From positions 3,096,501-3,160,500 of the forward strand of contig NZ_AP023081.1 of NCBI RefSeq assembly GCF_026072635.1: DNA of 64,000 bases, read 5' to 3'. The first letter of the stretch is position 1; every line of letters begins with the position of its first letter. The translations under genes and the position numbers were made by a program. Source of the stretch: Pseudomonas solani (GTDB taxonomy: Bacteria; Pseudomonadota; Gammaproteobacteria; Pseudomonadales; Pseudomonadaceae). The notes under the pieces are model-generated. The model did no database searches. It worked only from the letters and a program-made list of their open reading frames with translations, and was not told the origin of the DNA. Shown piece by piece: positions 25,542-35,300 of this stretch.

Positions 25542-25601
25542 AGGCGGAGTGGAAGGGGAACTCAAGCGCTCCGCCAGCCCGCTATCCCCCGCGAACACAC
25601 C

Positions 25602-26522
25602 TCAGCCCGTCGCTGCCAATGCCTCCAGGAAACTCTCCAGCACCAGGTGCGGGCGGCGGCCCTTGCGGGTCACGGTGGCGAGGCTGAGGTCGTAGAAGCG
25701 CTTGCTCGGCTTGAGCGCACGCAGGCGGCCCTGCTGCACCCAGAAGGTGGCGTAGTGGTCCGGCAAATAGCCGATGTAGCGCCCGGTGAGAATAAGGAAG
25801 GCCATGCCCTCGCGGTCCGAGGCGCTCGCGGTGCAATGCAGCGCCTGGTAGTGGGCCTGGATATCGGCCGGCAGGCGGAAGGTGGGGGCGATGGCCTCCT
25901 GCTCGTTGAGGCGGGCATCGCTGAGCTGGGCATCGTCGGCGTAGAACAGCGGATGGCCCACGGCGCAGTACAGCAGCGAGCGCTCGTCGTACAGCGGCTG
26001 GTACTCCAGGCCCGACAGCGCCACCGTCTGCGGCACCACGCCCACGTGCACGCGGCCGTCGAGCACGCCCTGTTCCACCTCGCTGGGCGGGGTCATGCGG
26101 ATGTTGATCACCACGTCCGGCCCGCGCTCCTTCAGGCGCGACAGGGCATGGGTGATGCGCATGTGCGGCAGGGTCACCAGGTTGTCGGTGAGGCCGATGT
26201 TCAACTCGCCGCGCAGGTGCAGGTGCAGGCCGTTGACCTCGGTACGGAAGCTCTCCAGGGCGCTGAGCAGTTGCAGCGACGACTGGTACACCTCGCGCCC
26301 CTCCTCGGTCAGGGCGAAGCCGGCGCGGCCGCGCTGGCACAGGCGCAGGCCGAGGCGCTGCTCCAGGTCGCTCATCTGCTGGCTGATGGCTGAGCGACCG
26401 ATGCCCAGCACGCTCTCGGCGGCGGAGAAACCACCGCACTCGACGACGCTGCGGAAGATGCGCAGCAGGCGGATATCGAAGTCGCTGACCTGGGCCAGGG
26501 CTTCCGGGCGACGGGTGCTCAT
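25602..26522 (-). CDS. bauR: LysR-family activator of beta-alanine catabolism (BauR-like)
   Basis: 306 aa. HTH at about residues 20-75 (GFSAAESVLGIGRSAISQQMSDLEQRL), then a LysR ligand domain (LNIGLTDNLVTLPHMRITHALSRLKE). It is divergent from bauA across 130 bp. This arrangement of a LysR gene facing beta-alanine:pyruvate transaminase, a small cupin and a semialdehyde dehydrogenase is that of bauR-bauABCD in P. aeruginosa, where BauR activates the operon in response to beta-alanine. The assignment rests on gene order as well as family. Confidence 0.85.
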   Translation of the reverse strand: MSTRRPEALAQVSDFDIRLLRIFRSVVECGGFSAAESVLGIGRSAISQQMSDLEQRLGLRLCQRGRAGFALTEEGREVYQSSLQLLSALESFRTEVNGLHLHLRGELNIGLTDNLVTLPHMRITHALSRLKERGPDVVINIRMTPPSEVEQGVLDGRVHVGVVPQTVALSGLEYQPLYDERSLLYCAVGHPLFYADDAQLSDARLNEQEAIAPTFRLPADIQAHYQALHCTASASDREGMAFLILTGRYIGYLPDHYATFWVQQGRLRALKPSKRFYDLSLATVTRKGRRPHLVLESFLEALAATG

Positions 26523-26549
26523 CAGTTTAGTGGTCCGTGATCTGAAGAT

Positions 26550-26569
26550 ATGAAAAGTTGAATTTTCAT
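26550..26569. promoter_or_regulatory. Palindrome in the bauR-bauA intergenic region
   Basis: ATGAAAA-GTTGAA-TTTTCAT has perfect 7-bp arms. It is the most symmetric sequence between the divergent genes and a candidate BauR binding site. Confidence 0.5.
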
Positions 26570-26652
26570 GACTTTATGCCCGTGGCAATGTCGACTGCAA
26601 GAACCACCGGGTTCTCCCCCACAACCCACGCCCCATCGCGAGGCAGACAAGA

Positions 26653-27999
26653 ATGAACATGCCGCAGACCGCCACCCCCTCCCTGGCCAGCCAACTGAAG
26701 CTGGACGCCCACTGGATGCCGTTCTCCGCCAACCGCAACTTCCAGCGTGACCCGCGTCTGATCGTGGCCGCCGAAGGCAGCTGGCTGATCGACGACCAGG
26801 GCCGTCGCATCTACGACAGCCTGTCGGGCCTGTGGACCTGCGGCGCCGGTCACTCGCGCAAGGAAATCCAGGAGGCCGTGGCCAAGCAGCTCGGCACCCT
26901 CGACTACTCCCCGGGCTTCCAGTACGGCCACCCGCTGTCGTTCAAGCTGGCCGAGAAGATCGCCGACATGACCCCGGGCGAGCTGAACCACGTGTTCTTC
27001 ACCGGCTCGGGCTCCGAGTGCGCCGACACCGCGGTGAAGATGGCCCGCGCCTACTGGCGCCTGAAAGGCCAGGCCACCAAGACCAAGCTGATCGGCCGCG
27101 CCCGTGGCTACCACGGCGTGAACATCGCCGGCACCAGCCTTGGCGGCATCAACGGCAACCGCAAGATGTACGGCCAGCTGATGGACGTCGACCACCTTCC
27201 GCACACCCTGCAACCGGGCCTGGCCTTCACCAAGGGCATGGCCGAGACCGGCGGCGTGGAGCTGGCCAACGAGCTGCTGAAGCTGATCGAACTGCATGAC
27301 GCGTCGAACATCGCCGCCGTTATCGTCGAGCCCATGGCCGGCTCCGCTGGCGCCCTGGTGCCGCCGGTGGGCTACCTGCAGCGCCTGCGCGAAATCTGCG
27401 ACGCCAACAACATCCTGCTGATCTTCGACGAAGTCATCACCGCCTTCGGCCGCATGGGCAAGAACACCGGCGCCGAGTTCTTCGGCGTGACCCCGGACAT
27501 CATGAACGTGGCCAAGCAGATCACCAACGGCGCCATCCCCATGGGTGCGGTGATCGCCAGCCGCGAGATCTACCAGACCTTCATGAACCAGGCGACGCCC
27601 GAATACGCCGTCGAGTTCACCCACGGCTACACCTACTCCGCCCACCCGGTCGCCTGCGCCGCCGGCCTCGCCGCCCTGGAGCTGCTGGAGAAGGAAAACC
27701 TCATCCAGCAGGCCGCCGACCTGGCCCCGCACTTCGAGAAGGCCATCCACGGCCTGAAGGGTGCCAAGCACGTGGTCGACATCCGCAACTGCGGCCTCGC
27801 CGGTGCCCTGCAACTGGCCCCCCGTGACGGCGACGCCATCGTTCGCCCGTTCGAGGCCGGCATGGCCCTGTGGAAGGCTGGCTTCTACGTTCGCTTCGGT
27901 GGCGACACCCTGCAGTTCGGGCCGACCTTCAACGCCAAGCCGGAAGAGCTCGACCGCGTGTTCGACGCCGTCGGCCAGGCCCTGCAAGGCATCAACTGA
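26653..27999 (+). CDS. bauA: Beta-alanine:pyruvate transaminase (omega-aminotransferase)
   Basis: 448 aa, class III PLP-dependent aminotransferase. Visible features: substrate/PLP region SGLWTCGAGH, FTGSGSECADTAVKMAR phosphate-binding loop, IFDEVITAFGRMG with the PLP-pyridine Asp, and Schiff-base Lys288 in NVAKQITNGAIPMGAV. It transfers the amino group of beta-alanine to pyruvate, giving malonate semialdehyde and alanine. Stop and the next start overlap by one base (TGATG), coupling it to bauB. Confidence 0.95.
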   Translation: MNMPQTATPSLASQLKLDAHWMPFSANRNFQRDPRLIVAAEGSWLIDDQGRRIYDSLSGLWTCGAGHSRKEIQEAVAKQLGTLDYSPGFQYGHPLSFKLAEKIADMTPGELNHVFFTGSGSECADTAVKMARAYWRLKGQATKTKLIGRARGYHGVNIAGTSLGGINGNRKMYGQLMDVDHLPHTLQPGLAFTKGMAETGGVELANELLKLIELHDASNIAAVIVEPMAGSAGALVPPVGYLQRLREICDANNILLIFDEVITAFGRMGKNTGAEFFGVTPDIMNVAKQITNGAIPMGAVIASREIYQTFMNQATPEYAVEFTHGYTYSAHPVACAAGLAALELLEKENLIQQAADLAPHFEKAIHGLKGAKHVVDIRNCGLAGALQLAPRDGDAIVRPFEAGMALWKAGFYVRFGGDTLQFGPTFNAKPEELDRVFDAVGQALQGIN

Positions 28000-28286
28000 T
28001 GAGTGCACGCCCCCAGGCCGTGCCCACCGTGCAGGTGGACAACGCCGAAGTCATCGTCACCGAGTGGCGCTTCGCCCCCGGTGCCGAGACCGGTCGCCAC
28101 CTGCACGGCCACGATTACGTGGTAGTGCCCATGACCGGCGGCACCCTGCTGCTGGAAACCCCGGAGGGCGAGAAACGCGCGCCCCTGGTGGCCGGGCAGA
28201 GCTACTTCCGCAAGGCCGGCGTCGAGCACAATGTGATCAACGGCAGCGACCACGAAATCGTCTTCATCGAAACCGAAATCAAATGA
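27999..28286 (+). CDS. bauB: Small cupin protein of the beta-alanine operon
   Basis: 95 aa, a single cupin barrel with GAETGRHLHGHDYVVVPMTGGTL (metal-ligand His cluster) and FRKAGVEHNVIN. Same position and size as BauB in P. aeruginosa, whose exact role is unresolved. The ATG overlapping the bauA stop is preferred over an upstream in-frame extension that lies inside bauA. Confidence 0.87.
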   Translation: MSARPQAVPTVQVDNAEVIVTEWRFAPGAETGRHLHGHDYVVVPMTGGTLLLETPEGEKRAPLVAGQSYFRKAGVEHNVINGSDHEIVFIETEIK

Positions 28287-28292
28287 CGTCCA

Positions 28293-28314
28293 CCCTCTCC
28301 CCCTGAGGAGAGGG
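28293..28314. repeat. CCCTCTCC/GGAGAGGG stem-loop between bauB and bauC
   Basis: 8-bp inverted repeat in the 92-bp bauB-bauC gap, of the same type as the one at 13453-13477. A possible processing or stability element within the operon. Confidence 0.55.
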
Positions 28315-28378
28315 CGGGTGCGCAGCCGCTGCCCGCGCCCCAGGACCACCCCGACAAAGCCCTACAAGAGAGATGACC

Positions 28379-29878
28379 ATGAGCACCATCCAGCACCTGA
28401 TCCACGGTGAGCTCGTTACCGGCGAAGGCCGCACGGCCGACGTGTTCAACCCGGCCACCGGCGAATCCACCCGCAAGGTCGCCCTGGCCAGCCGCGCCAC
28501 CGTGCAACAGGCCATCGACTCGGCCAAGGCCGCTTTCCCGGCCTGGCGCAACACCCCGCCGGCCAAGCGCGCCCAGGTGATGTTCCGCTTCAAGCAGCTG
28601 CTGGAGCAGAACGAAGCGGAAATCTCCCGCCTGATCAGCGAAGAACACGGCAAGACCCTCGAAGACGCCGCCGGTGAGCTGAAGCGCGGCATCGAGAACG
28701 TCGAGTACGCCAGCGCCGCCCCGGAAATCCTCAAGGGCGAATACACCCGCAACGTCGGCCCGAACATCGACGCCTGGAGCGACTTCCAGCCGCTGGGCGT
28801 GGTCGCCGGCATCACCCCGTTCAACTTCCCCGCCATGGTGCCGCTGTGGATGTACCCGCTGGCCATCGCCTGCGGCAACTGCTTCATCCTCAAGCCCTCC
28901 GAGCGCGATCCGAGCTCCACCCTGCTCATCGCCGAACTGCTGCACCAGGCCGGCCTGCCCAAGGGCGTGCTCAACGTGGTGCACGGCGACAAGGAAGCCG
29001 TGGACGCCCTGATCGAAGCGCCGGAAGTGAAGGCCATCAGCTTCGTCGGCTCCACCCCCATCGCCGAATACATCTACGCCGAAGGCACCAAGCGCGGCAA
29101 ACGCGTCCAGGCCCTGGGCGGCGCCAAGAACCACGCCGTGCTGATGCCCGACGCCGACCTCGACAACGCCGTCAGCGCGCTGATGGGCGCTGCCTATGGC
29201 TCCTGCGGCGAGCGCTGCATGGCCATCTCCGTGGCCGTGTGCGTGGGCGACCAGATCGCCGACGCGCTGGTGCAGAAGATCGTCCCGCAGATCAAGGGCC
29301 TGAAGATCGGCGCCGGCACCAACTGCGGCCTCGACATGGGCCCGCTGGTCACCGCCGCCGCCCGCGACAAGGTGGTCGGCTACATCGACGACGGCGTCGC
29401 CGCCGGTGCTGAGCTGGTAGTAGACGGCCGCGGCTACCGCGTTGCCGGTCATGAAGACGGCTACTTCGTCGGTGGCACCCTGTTCGACCGCGTGACCGCC
29501 GACATGCGCATCTACCAGGAAGAAATCTTCGGCCCGGTGCTGTGCATCGTCCGCGTCGGCAGCCTGGAAGAAGCCATGCAGCTGATCAACGACCACGAAT
29601 ACGGCAACGGCACCTGCATCTTCACCCGCGACGGCGAAGCCGCCCGCCTGTTCTGCGACGAAATCGAAGTGGGCATGGTCGGCGTCAACGTGCCGCTGCC
29701 GGTACCGGTCAGCTACCACAGCTTCGGCGGCTGGAAGCGCTCCCTGTTCGGCGACCTGCACGCCTACGGCCCGGACGGCGTACGCTTCTACACCCGCCGC
29801 AAGGCCATCACCCAGCGCTGGCCGCAACGCGCCAGCCACGAGGCCGCGCAGTTCGCGTTCCCGAGCAACAACTCCTGA
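28379..29878 (+). CDS. bauC: (Methyl)malonate-semialdehyde dehydrogenase, CoA-acylating
   Basis: 499 aa aldehyde dehydrogenase of the MmsA/IolA type. FNPATGESTRKVALAS near the N-terminus, GVVAGITPFNFPAMVPLW, GGAKNHAVLMPDADL and the nucleophile Cys280 in YGSCGERCMAIS are seen. It oxidises malonate semialdehyde to acetyl-CoA and CO2 after BauA. MSTIQHL (28379) is preferred because it is properly spaced from AAGAGAG; an ATG two codons upstream is possible. No permease gene (bauD) follows; a terminator comes next. Confidence 0.93.
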   Translation: MSTIQHLIHGELVTGEGRTADVFNPATGESTRKVALASRATVQQAIDSAKAAFPAWRNTPPAKRAQVMFRFKQLLEQNEAEISRLISEEHGKTLEDAAGELKRGIENVEYASAAPEILKGEYTRNVGPNIDAWSDFQPLGVVAGITPFNFPAMVPLWMYPLAIACGNCFILKPSERDPSSTLLIAELLHQAGLPKGVLNVVHGDKEAVDALIEAPEVKAISFVGSTPIAEYIYAEGTKRGKRVQALGGAKNHAVLMPDADLDNAVSALMGAAYGSCGERCMAISVAVCVGDQIADALVQKIVPQIKGLKIGAGTNCGLDMGPLVTAAARDKVVGYIDDGVAAGAELVVDGRGYRVAGHEDGYFVGGTLFDRVTADMRIYQEEIFGPVLCIVRVGSLEEAMQLINDHEYGNGTCIFTRDGEAARLFCDEIEVGMVGVNVPLPVPVSYHSFGGWKRSLFGDLHAYGPDGVRFYTRRKAITQRWPQRASHEAAQFAFPSNNS

Positions 29879-29898
29879 GTGATCGGGTGAGATAAGAG

Positions 29899-29927
29899 AA
29901 AGGCCAGTCGAGAGACTGGCCTTTTTT
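29899..29927 (+). terminator. Rho-independent terminator of the bau operon
   Basis: AAAGGCCAGTC-GAGA-GACTGGCCTTTTTT, an 11-bp stem with a T-run, 20 bp after the bauC stop. Confidence 0.93.
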
Positions 29928-29964
29928 GTTTCCCATTCGCTGCATTGGCTATGACTGAACAACC

Positions 29965-30389
29965 ATGGGTTTCGCTTCGCTCTACGCCATCCTACGGAGG
30001 TGCTTCGGTGTCTCGGTGTCTTTGTAGGATGGGTAGAGCTCCGCGAAACCCATGCTGCCGGCCCGGCACCGGAGCCAGGTCTGTGCGTGGAATTGATGGG
30101 TTTCGCTTCGCTCTACGCCATCCTACGGAGGTGCTTCGGTGTCTCGGTGTCTTTGTAGGATGGGTAGAGCACCGCGAAACCCATGCTGCGGGCTCGGCAC
30201 CGGGGCTAGATCTGTGCGTGGAATTGATGGGTTTCGCTTCGCTCTACGCCATCCTACGGAGGTGCTTCGGTGTCTCGGTGTCTTTGTAGGATGTGTAGAG
30301 CTCCGCGAAACCCATGCTGCCGGCCCGGCACCGGGGCCAGGTCTGTGCGTGGAATTGATGGATTTCGCTTCGCTCTACGCCATCCTACG
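29965..30389. repeat. Left REP array (131-bp period)
   Basis: The sequence ATGGGTTTCGCTTCGCTCTA recurs at 29965, 30096, 30227 and (one mismatch) 30358, exactly 131 bp apart. Each period also contains the inverse REP, TAGGATGGGTAGAGC...CGCGAAACCCAT, so adjacent REPs can pair into long hairpins. There is no gene in 29879-30418; it is filled by this array. Confidence 0.92.
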
Positions 30390-30418
30390 AAGATGTATTG
30401 ATGGTCGATCCTGTCGTT

Positions 30419-30952
30419 TCACCGCTCCCCCACGTTGCATTCCATTTCGTCTTCAGCGCCCGCCCAGTTTGCCGGCAGGATGCCCGCCTTCACGTATTGA
30501 TGAAACGACGACCAAGGCCAATCGGCCACCCGCTCGACGTGCCCGTGCTTGCGTGGGTTGTGGTGGATGTAGTCCACATGGCGGGCGAAGTCTGCGTCGT
30601 CACGGATGCGGTGCTCCCAGAACCGCCGTTGCCAGATACCGCGTTCGCCCTTGTGCTTGCGGCTGTCGGAGCGCGGCTCGCCATAGGGCAGTGCCCGGGA
30701 GAAGCCACTCTTGATCAGACGCCAGCGCAGGGCGTAGTTGGCATCACCGGGTGGCAGTGTGCACAGCGCATGCAGGTGATCCGGGAGGATGACGATGGCG
30801 TCGATGCGCCATGGGTGGCGCTTCATGCCGGCGCGAAAGCTGGCCCGCAGCAGATCGATGTGATCGGTGAGCAGGCTGCTGCTGCGGTCGGCCAGGTTGA
30901 GGGTGAAGAACCAGGTAGCGCCTGGTGTGTGGTCGCGGCGGTAGTTGGTCAT
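30419..30952 (-). mobile_element. REP-associated tyrosine transposase (RAYT, Y1 HUH family)
   Basis: 177 aa from MTNYRRDHTP. The HUH motif is H59-L60-H61 (ILPDHLHAL) and the catalytic tyrosine is Y128 in HVDYIHHNPRKHG, with the Asn after HH typical of the family. RAYTs are single-copy domesticated relatives of IS200/IS605 transposases that act on REP hairpins. This gene is flanked on both sides by arrays of its presumptive REP substrate. An upstream in-frame ATG exists (189 aa), but MTNYRR matches the family N-terminus. The frame and catalytic residues are intact. Confidence 0.92.
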
Positions 30953-31055
30953 TGGCGGGCGTCCTTGCCTGAGGATGGACGTGCCCATCCTAAGAACGCC
31001 TTGCTCTCTCAGGGGCTGGTGGGCGTGACCGATTCGTCCTGAAACCTTGTGGCTG

Positions 31056-31488
31056 ATGGGTTTCGCTTCGCTCTACGCCATCCTACGGAGGTGCCTAGGT
31101 GCCCCGGTGTCTTTGTAGGATGGGTAGAGCCCCGCGAAACCCACGCTGCGGGCCCGGCACCGGAGCCAGGTCTGTGCCCGGAATTGATGGGTTTCGCTCC
31201 GCTCTACGCCATCCTACGGAGGTGCCTAGGTGCCCCGGTGTCTTTGTAGGATGGGTAGAGCTCCGCGAAACCCATGCTGCCGGTCCGGCACCGGAGCCAG
31301 GTCTGTGCCCGGAATTGATGGGTTTCGCTTCGCTCTACGCCATCCTACGGAGGTGCCTAGGTGCCTAGGCGCCTCGGTGTCTTTGTAGGATGGGTAGAGC
31401 CCCGCGAAACCCATGCTGCGGGCCCGGCACCGGAGCCAGGTCTGTGCGTGGAATTGATGGGTTTGGCTTCGCTCTACGCCATCCTACG
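31056..31488. repeat. Right REP array (131-139-bp period)
   Basis: ATGGGTTTCGC recurs at 31056, 31187, 31318 and (as ATGGGTTTGGC) 31457; the last interval is 139 bp because a GTGCCTAG-type octamer is duplicated. The units match those left of the transposase in sequence, with GTGCCTAGGTGCCCC in place of GTGCTTCGGTGTCTC. No gene is seen in 30953-31527. Confidence 0.92.
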
Positions 31489-31527
31489 AAGGTGCCTCAA
31501 CGCTGCCGAGGAATAGCCTGGTACTCG

Positions 31528-31995
31528 CTAGAGCCCCAGGTAACGCGGCACCTTCTCCCACTGCATCCACAACTCGCCCTGCCATTCCAGCAACAGCAGC
31601 CGTTCGCTCTGCCAGCCGATCCATACGCGGCGGGGGGCGTGGGTGTCGGCGTCTTGCTGGTCGCGCAGGGTAGGGATCACCTCGCGGGTGAGCCATTCAT
31701 CCAGCTGTTGGCATTCGGGGTGGCCGAAGCGGATGAGCGCCTTGTAGAGGCCGGCTTCGTTCATCACGTCGATCGTCTCTTCGCTACCGCTGCGGCGATG
31801 CAGGCGGATGCGGCGGGTTTCGTGGGGCTTGAGGCGGCGGTGCAGGGCCTGTGGATGGTGCAGGCCCAGCAGGCGAGCGAAGTCGTAGGTGGAGAACCAG
31901 GGCTGGTTGTCGATCATCACACCGCGCAGGGGGCGGTCGTGGCGGAGGAAGGTGGTGGGGATGTAGGCGTCATGCATTTCTTTACCCATAACCAT
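31528..31995 (-). CDS. Bro-N domain protein (antirepressor-like)
   Basis: 155 aa from MVMGKEMHDAY. The N-terminal part (FLRHDRPLRGVMIDNQPWFSTYDFARLLGL, ETIDVMNEAGLYKALIRFGHP, LDEWLTREVIPTLRDQ) is a typical Bro-N/phage antirepressor domain, known from viral BRO proteins and prophage Ant proteins that bind DNA. The C-terminal ~40 residues (RVWIGWQSERLLLLEWQGEL) are not recognised. No other phage genes are nearby; it is enclosed by REP elements on both sides. The start is uncertain: MHDAY at 31977 is an alternative. Confidence 0.78.
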   Translation of the reverse strand: MVMGKEMHDAYIPTTFLRHDRPLRGVMIDNQPWFSTYDFARLLGLHHPQALHRRLKPHETRRIRLHRRSGSEETIDVMNEAGLYKALIRFGHPECQQLDEWLTREVIPTLRDQQDADTHAPRRVWIGWQSERLLLLEWQGELWMQWEKVPRYLGL

Positions 31996-32160
31996 TGGCA
32001 AATGTCCGCCGCGCGCATTGCACGGCGAGTACTTGTGGTCACAGGTCGCCAAACCCGGTCGCGATATTGACCGCGACCGGGCGAACTTAGGGCGATGGTT
32101 GGGAGCGAACAAGGGGTTGCGGTGGGTTTGGGAAATTTCCGCGTGATGCTTGGACAGCCC

Positions 32161-32332
32161 CGTAGGATGGGTAGAGCACCGCGAAACCCATGCTGCCGGA
32201 CCGGCATCGGAGCCAGGTCTGTGCTCGGAATTGATGGGTTTCGCTTCGCTCTACGCCATCCTACGAAGGTGCATTGGCGCCTTGGAGGATGGGCGGGCTA
32301 CGTTCCGCGAGCTCCGCGAAACCCATCCTACC
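32161..32332. repeat. REP elements downstream of the carboxylase gene
   Basis: One full REP pair (32161-32266) with the same core as the arrays, followed by a diverged half (about 32284-32332). The 364-bp stretch 31996-32359 holds only these repeats and the presumed promoter of the Bro-N gene. Confidence 0.85.
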
Positions 32333-32359
32333 GGGGCTACGGAACGGTGAAACAACCGC

Positions 32360-35300
32360 TCACCAGGTATCCACGAACGGGCGCTTGCGGCCTTCCCGTG
32401 GGGTGGGTTTCGGCGCGGTGTTGAGGCCGCGCAGGAGCCAGGCGCGGGTTTCTTCCGGGTCGATGACGGCGTCGATCTCGAGGAAGCTGGCCATGTTGAT
32501 CGCCTTGCCGTTCTGGTAGGCCTTGGCGACCATCTTGTCGAACAGCTTCTGCCGCTCTTCGAGGTTTTCCACCGCCGCGAGTTCCTTGGCGAAGCCCAGG
32601 CGCACGGCGCCTTCCAGGCCCATGGCGCCGAACTCGCCGCTGGGCCAGGCGATGGTGAACATCGAGGAGTGGAAGCTGCCGGCGGCCATGGCCTGGGCGC
32701 CCAGGCCGTAGCCCTTGCGCAACACCACGGTGAAGAAGGGCACCGAGAGGCTGGCGGCGGCGACGAACATGCGCGAGACGTGGCGCACCGTGGCGTGCTT
32801 CTCAGACTCCGGGCCGACCATGAAGCCGGGGGTGTCGCAGAGCGAGACCATGGGGATGTCGAAGGCATCGCACAGCTGCATGAAGCGCGCGGCCTTGTCG
32901 CCGGCCTGGGCGTCGATGGCGCCGCCCAGGTGCATGGGGTTGTTGGCCAGGAGGCCGAAGGGCTTGCCTTCGATGCGGATGAAGGCGGTGATCATCCCCG
33001 GGGCGAACTGGCGGCGCAGCTCCAGCACCGAGCCTTCGTCGGCCAGCTGGCCGATCACCGCGCGGATGTCGTAGGCGCGCAGGCGGTTCTCGGGGATCGC
33101 ATGGCGCAGCTCGCGCTGGTCGGCGCACCGCCAATCGCTGACCGTGCCCTGGAAGTAGGAGAGGTAGCGCTTGGCGACGTCCACCGCTTCGGCTTCGTCC
33201 TCCACCAGCACGTCGATCACGCCGTTAGGGCCCTGCACCGAGGTGGGGCCGACCTCTTCGGCCTTGAAGCTGCCCAGGCCGCCGCCTTCGATCATCGCCG
33301 GGCCGGCCATGCCGATGCTGGCGTTGCGGGTGGCGATGATCACGTCGCAGCAGCCGAGCAGCGCGGCGTTGCCGGCGAAGCAGCGGCCGGAGACGACGCC
33401 CACCACCGGCACCAGGCCGGAGAGCCGCGCCATGGCAACGAAGGTGTGGCAATCCAGCCCGGCCACGCCGACGAAGTCGGTGTCCCCCGGCCGGCCGCCA
33501 CCGCCTTCGGCGAACAGCACCAGCGGCACGCGCCACTGTTCGGCGAGGCCGAGCATGCGGTCGGTCTTCTTGTGGTTCATCACGCCCTGGGTGCCGGCGA
33601 ACACGGTGTAGTCGTAGGAGATGGCCATGCAGCGCGCGGCCTCGTTGCCGAACTGCGCGGCGTTGACCGTACCGAGCCCGGCCACCAGGCCGTCGGCCGG
33701 GCTTTGCTGGATCAGCTCTTCCAGCGAACGGCGGCGGCGCTGGGCAGCCAGGGCCAGGGCGCCGTATTCGATGAAGCTGCCGGCGTCGAGCAGGTCGTCG
33801 AGGTTCTCGCGGGTGGTGCGCTGGCCGGTCTTGCGGCGGCGCGCCACGGCGTCGGGGCGGCGCTCGTCGCGGGTGATGGCGTGGCGTTCGAGCACCTCGG
33901 CGAGGTCGGCGCGGATGTGCGCCAGGTCGATGCTTTCTTCGCTGGCCACGGCATCGCCGCTCACCTCTGCCGGTTCCAGGTAGAGCAGCGCGGCGCCTTC
34001 GAACAGGGCGTCGCCGGGGGCCACCGGCAGGGCGCGGACGATGCCGCTGTGGCTGGCCTTGACCACGAACTCCATCTTCATCGCTTCCAGCACCGCCACG
34101 GCCTGGCCGACGGCGATGGCGTCGCCCTCGGCCACGTCCAGGCTCACCAGCACGCCCTGGCTGGGGGCGTTCAGGGCGATGCAGTCGGCCGGTACGTCGG
34201 CCACGGCGTTGTGCGCGGCCTGGCCGCTGGTGCCACTGACGAACAGGTGCGGGTGGGCGGCCTGTTGCGGGGCCAGCAACTCGGCAATGTGCTGCTCGAT
34301 GAAGCGGGTGCTGACGCGGTTGTCCGCCAGCTCCGGGCGGCGCAGCAGGTTCTGCAGGAAATGGATGTTGCTCGCCACGCCCTCCAGGCGGAATTCGCAA
34401 AGGGCGCGGTAGGCGCGGCGCAGGGCGCTGGGGAAGTCCTCGCCCTGGACGATGACCTTGGCCAGCAGCGAGTCGTAGCTGGGGCTGGTGGCGTAGCCGG
34501 CGTACCCGTAGCCGTCGACGCGGATGCCGGCGCCGCTGGGCGGTTCGTAGGCGCTGATGACGCCGCCGGCCGGTCGCGCACTGCCGTCGGCCTGCATGGT
34601 TTCCAGGTTGACCCGCAGCTGCACGGCAAACCCCCGTGGCGCGGCGGGCTGTGCCAGGCCCAGCTCGGCGAGGCGGGCGCCGGCGGCGATGCGCAGCTGT
34701 GCCTGCACCAGGTCGACGCCGGTGACGGCCTCGGTGATGCAGTGCTCCACCTGGATGCGCGGGTTGGCCTCCATGAACACGAAGTCGCCGCGCGCGTCGT
34801 CGACGAGGAATTCGAAGGTGCCGATGCCACGGTAGGAAACCGCGCCGGCCAGGGTCAGGGCGGCGTCGAGGATGCGCTGGCGCAGCGCCGGGTCGAGCCC
34901 CGGTGCGGGGGCGATTTCGATGACTTTCTGGTTGCGCCGCTGCAGGCTGCAGTCGCGCTCCCACAGGTGGCTCACCGTTTCACCGTCGCCGACCACCTGC
35001 ACCTCGATGTGCCGGGCCTGTTCGATCAGCCGCTCGACGTAGAGGGCGTCGCTGCCGAAGGCGCCGCGTGCTTCCGATTGGCAGCGGGCGTAGGCCTCTT
35101 CCAGCTCGGCCGCCTCGCGCACCGGGCGCATGCCGCGGCCACCGCCGCCGGCCAGGGCCTTGAGCATGATGGGGCCGCTGTCGAGGAAGGCGCGGGCCTC
35201 TTCCAGGCTGGTGGCGCGGTTGCTGCCGGCGGCCAGGGGTACGCCGCAGCGCTGTGCCAGTTCGCGGGCGCGGGCCTTGTCGCCGAAGGTGTCGAGGGCG

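Larger units (their letters stand above)
25180..25601. other. Intergenic region with sigma-54-like promoter and REP elements
   Basis: About 420 bp with no gene. In order: the NCS2 promoter (25241-25258), an NtrC-site-like sequence (25360-25376), a complete REP pair (25418-25489) and a GGTGGACC/GGTCCACC inverted repeat (25516-25541). Confidence 0.6.

Noticed and set aside
26590..26615. A sigma-54-like sequence (TGGCAATGTCGACTGCA) upstream of bauA
   Set aside because: The GG and GC dinucleotides are 11 nt apart instead of 10, and the -12 TTGC is not kept.
29965..31488. 131-bp regular repeats as a possible CRISPR array
   Set aside because: Repeats are long, palindromic, and include most of the period; spacers are not unique; no cas genes. 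They are REP/BIME arrays tied to the HUH transposase.
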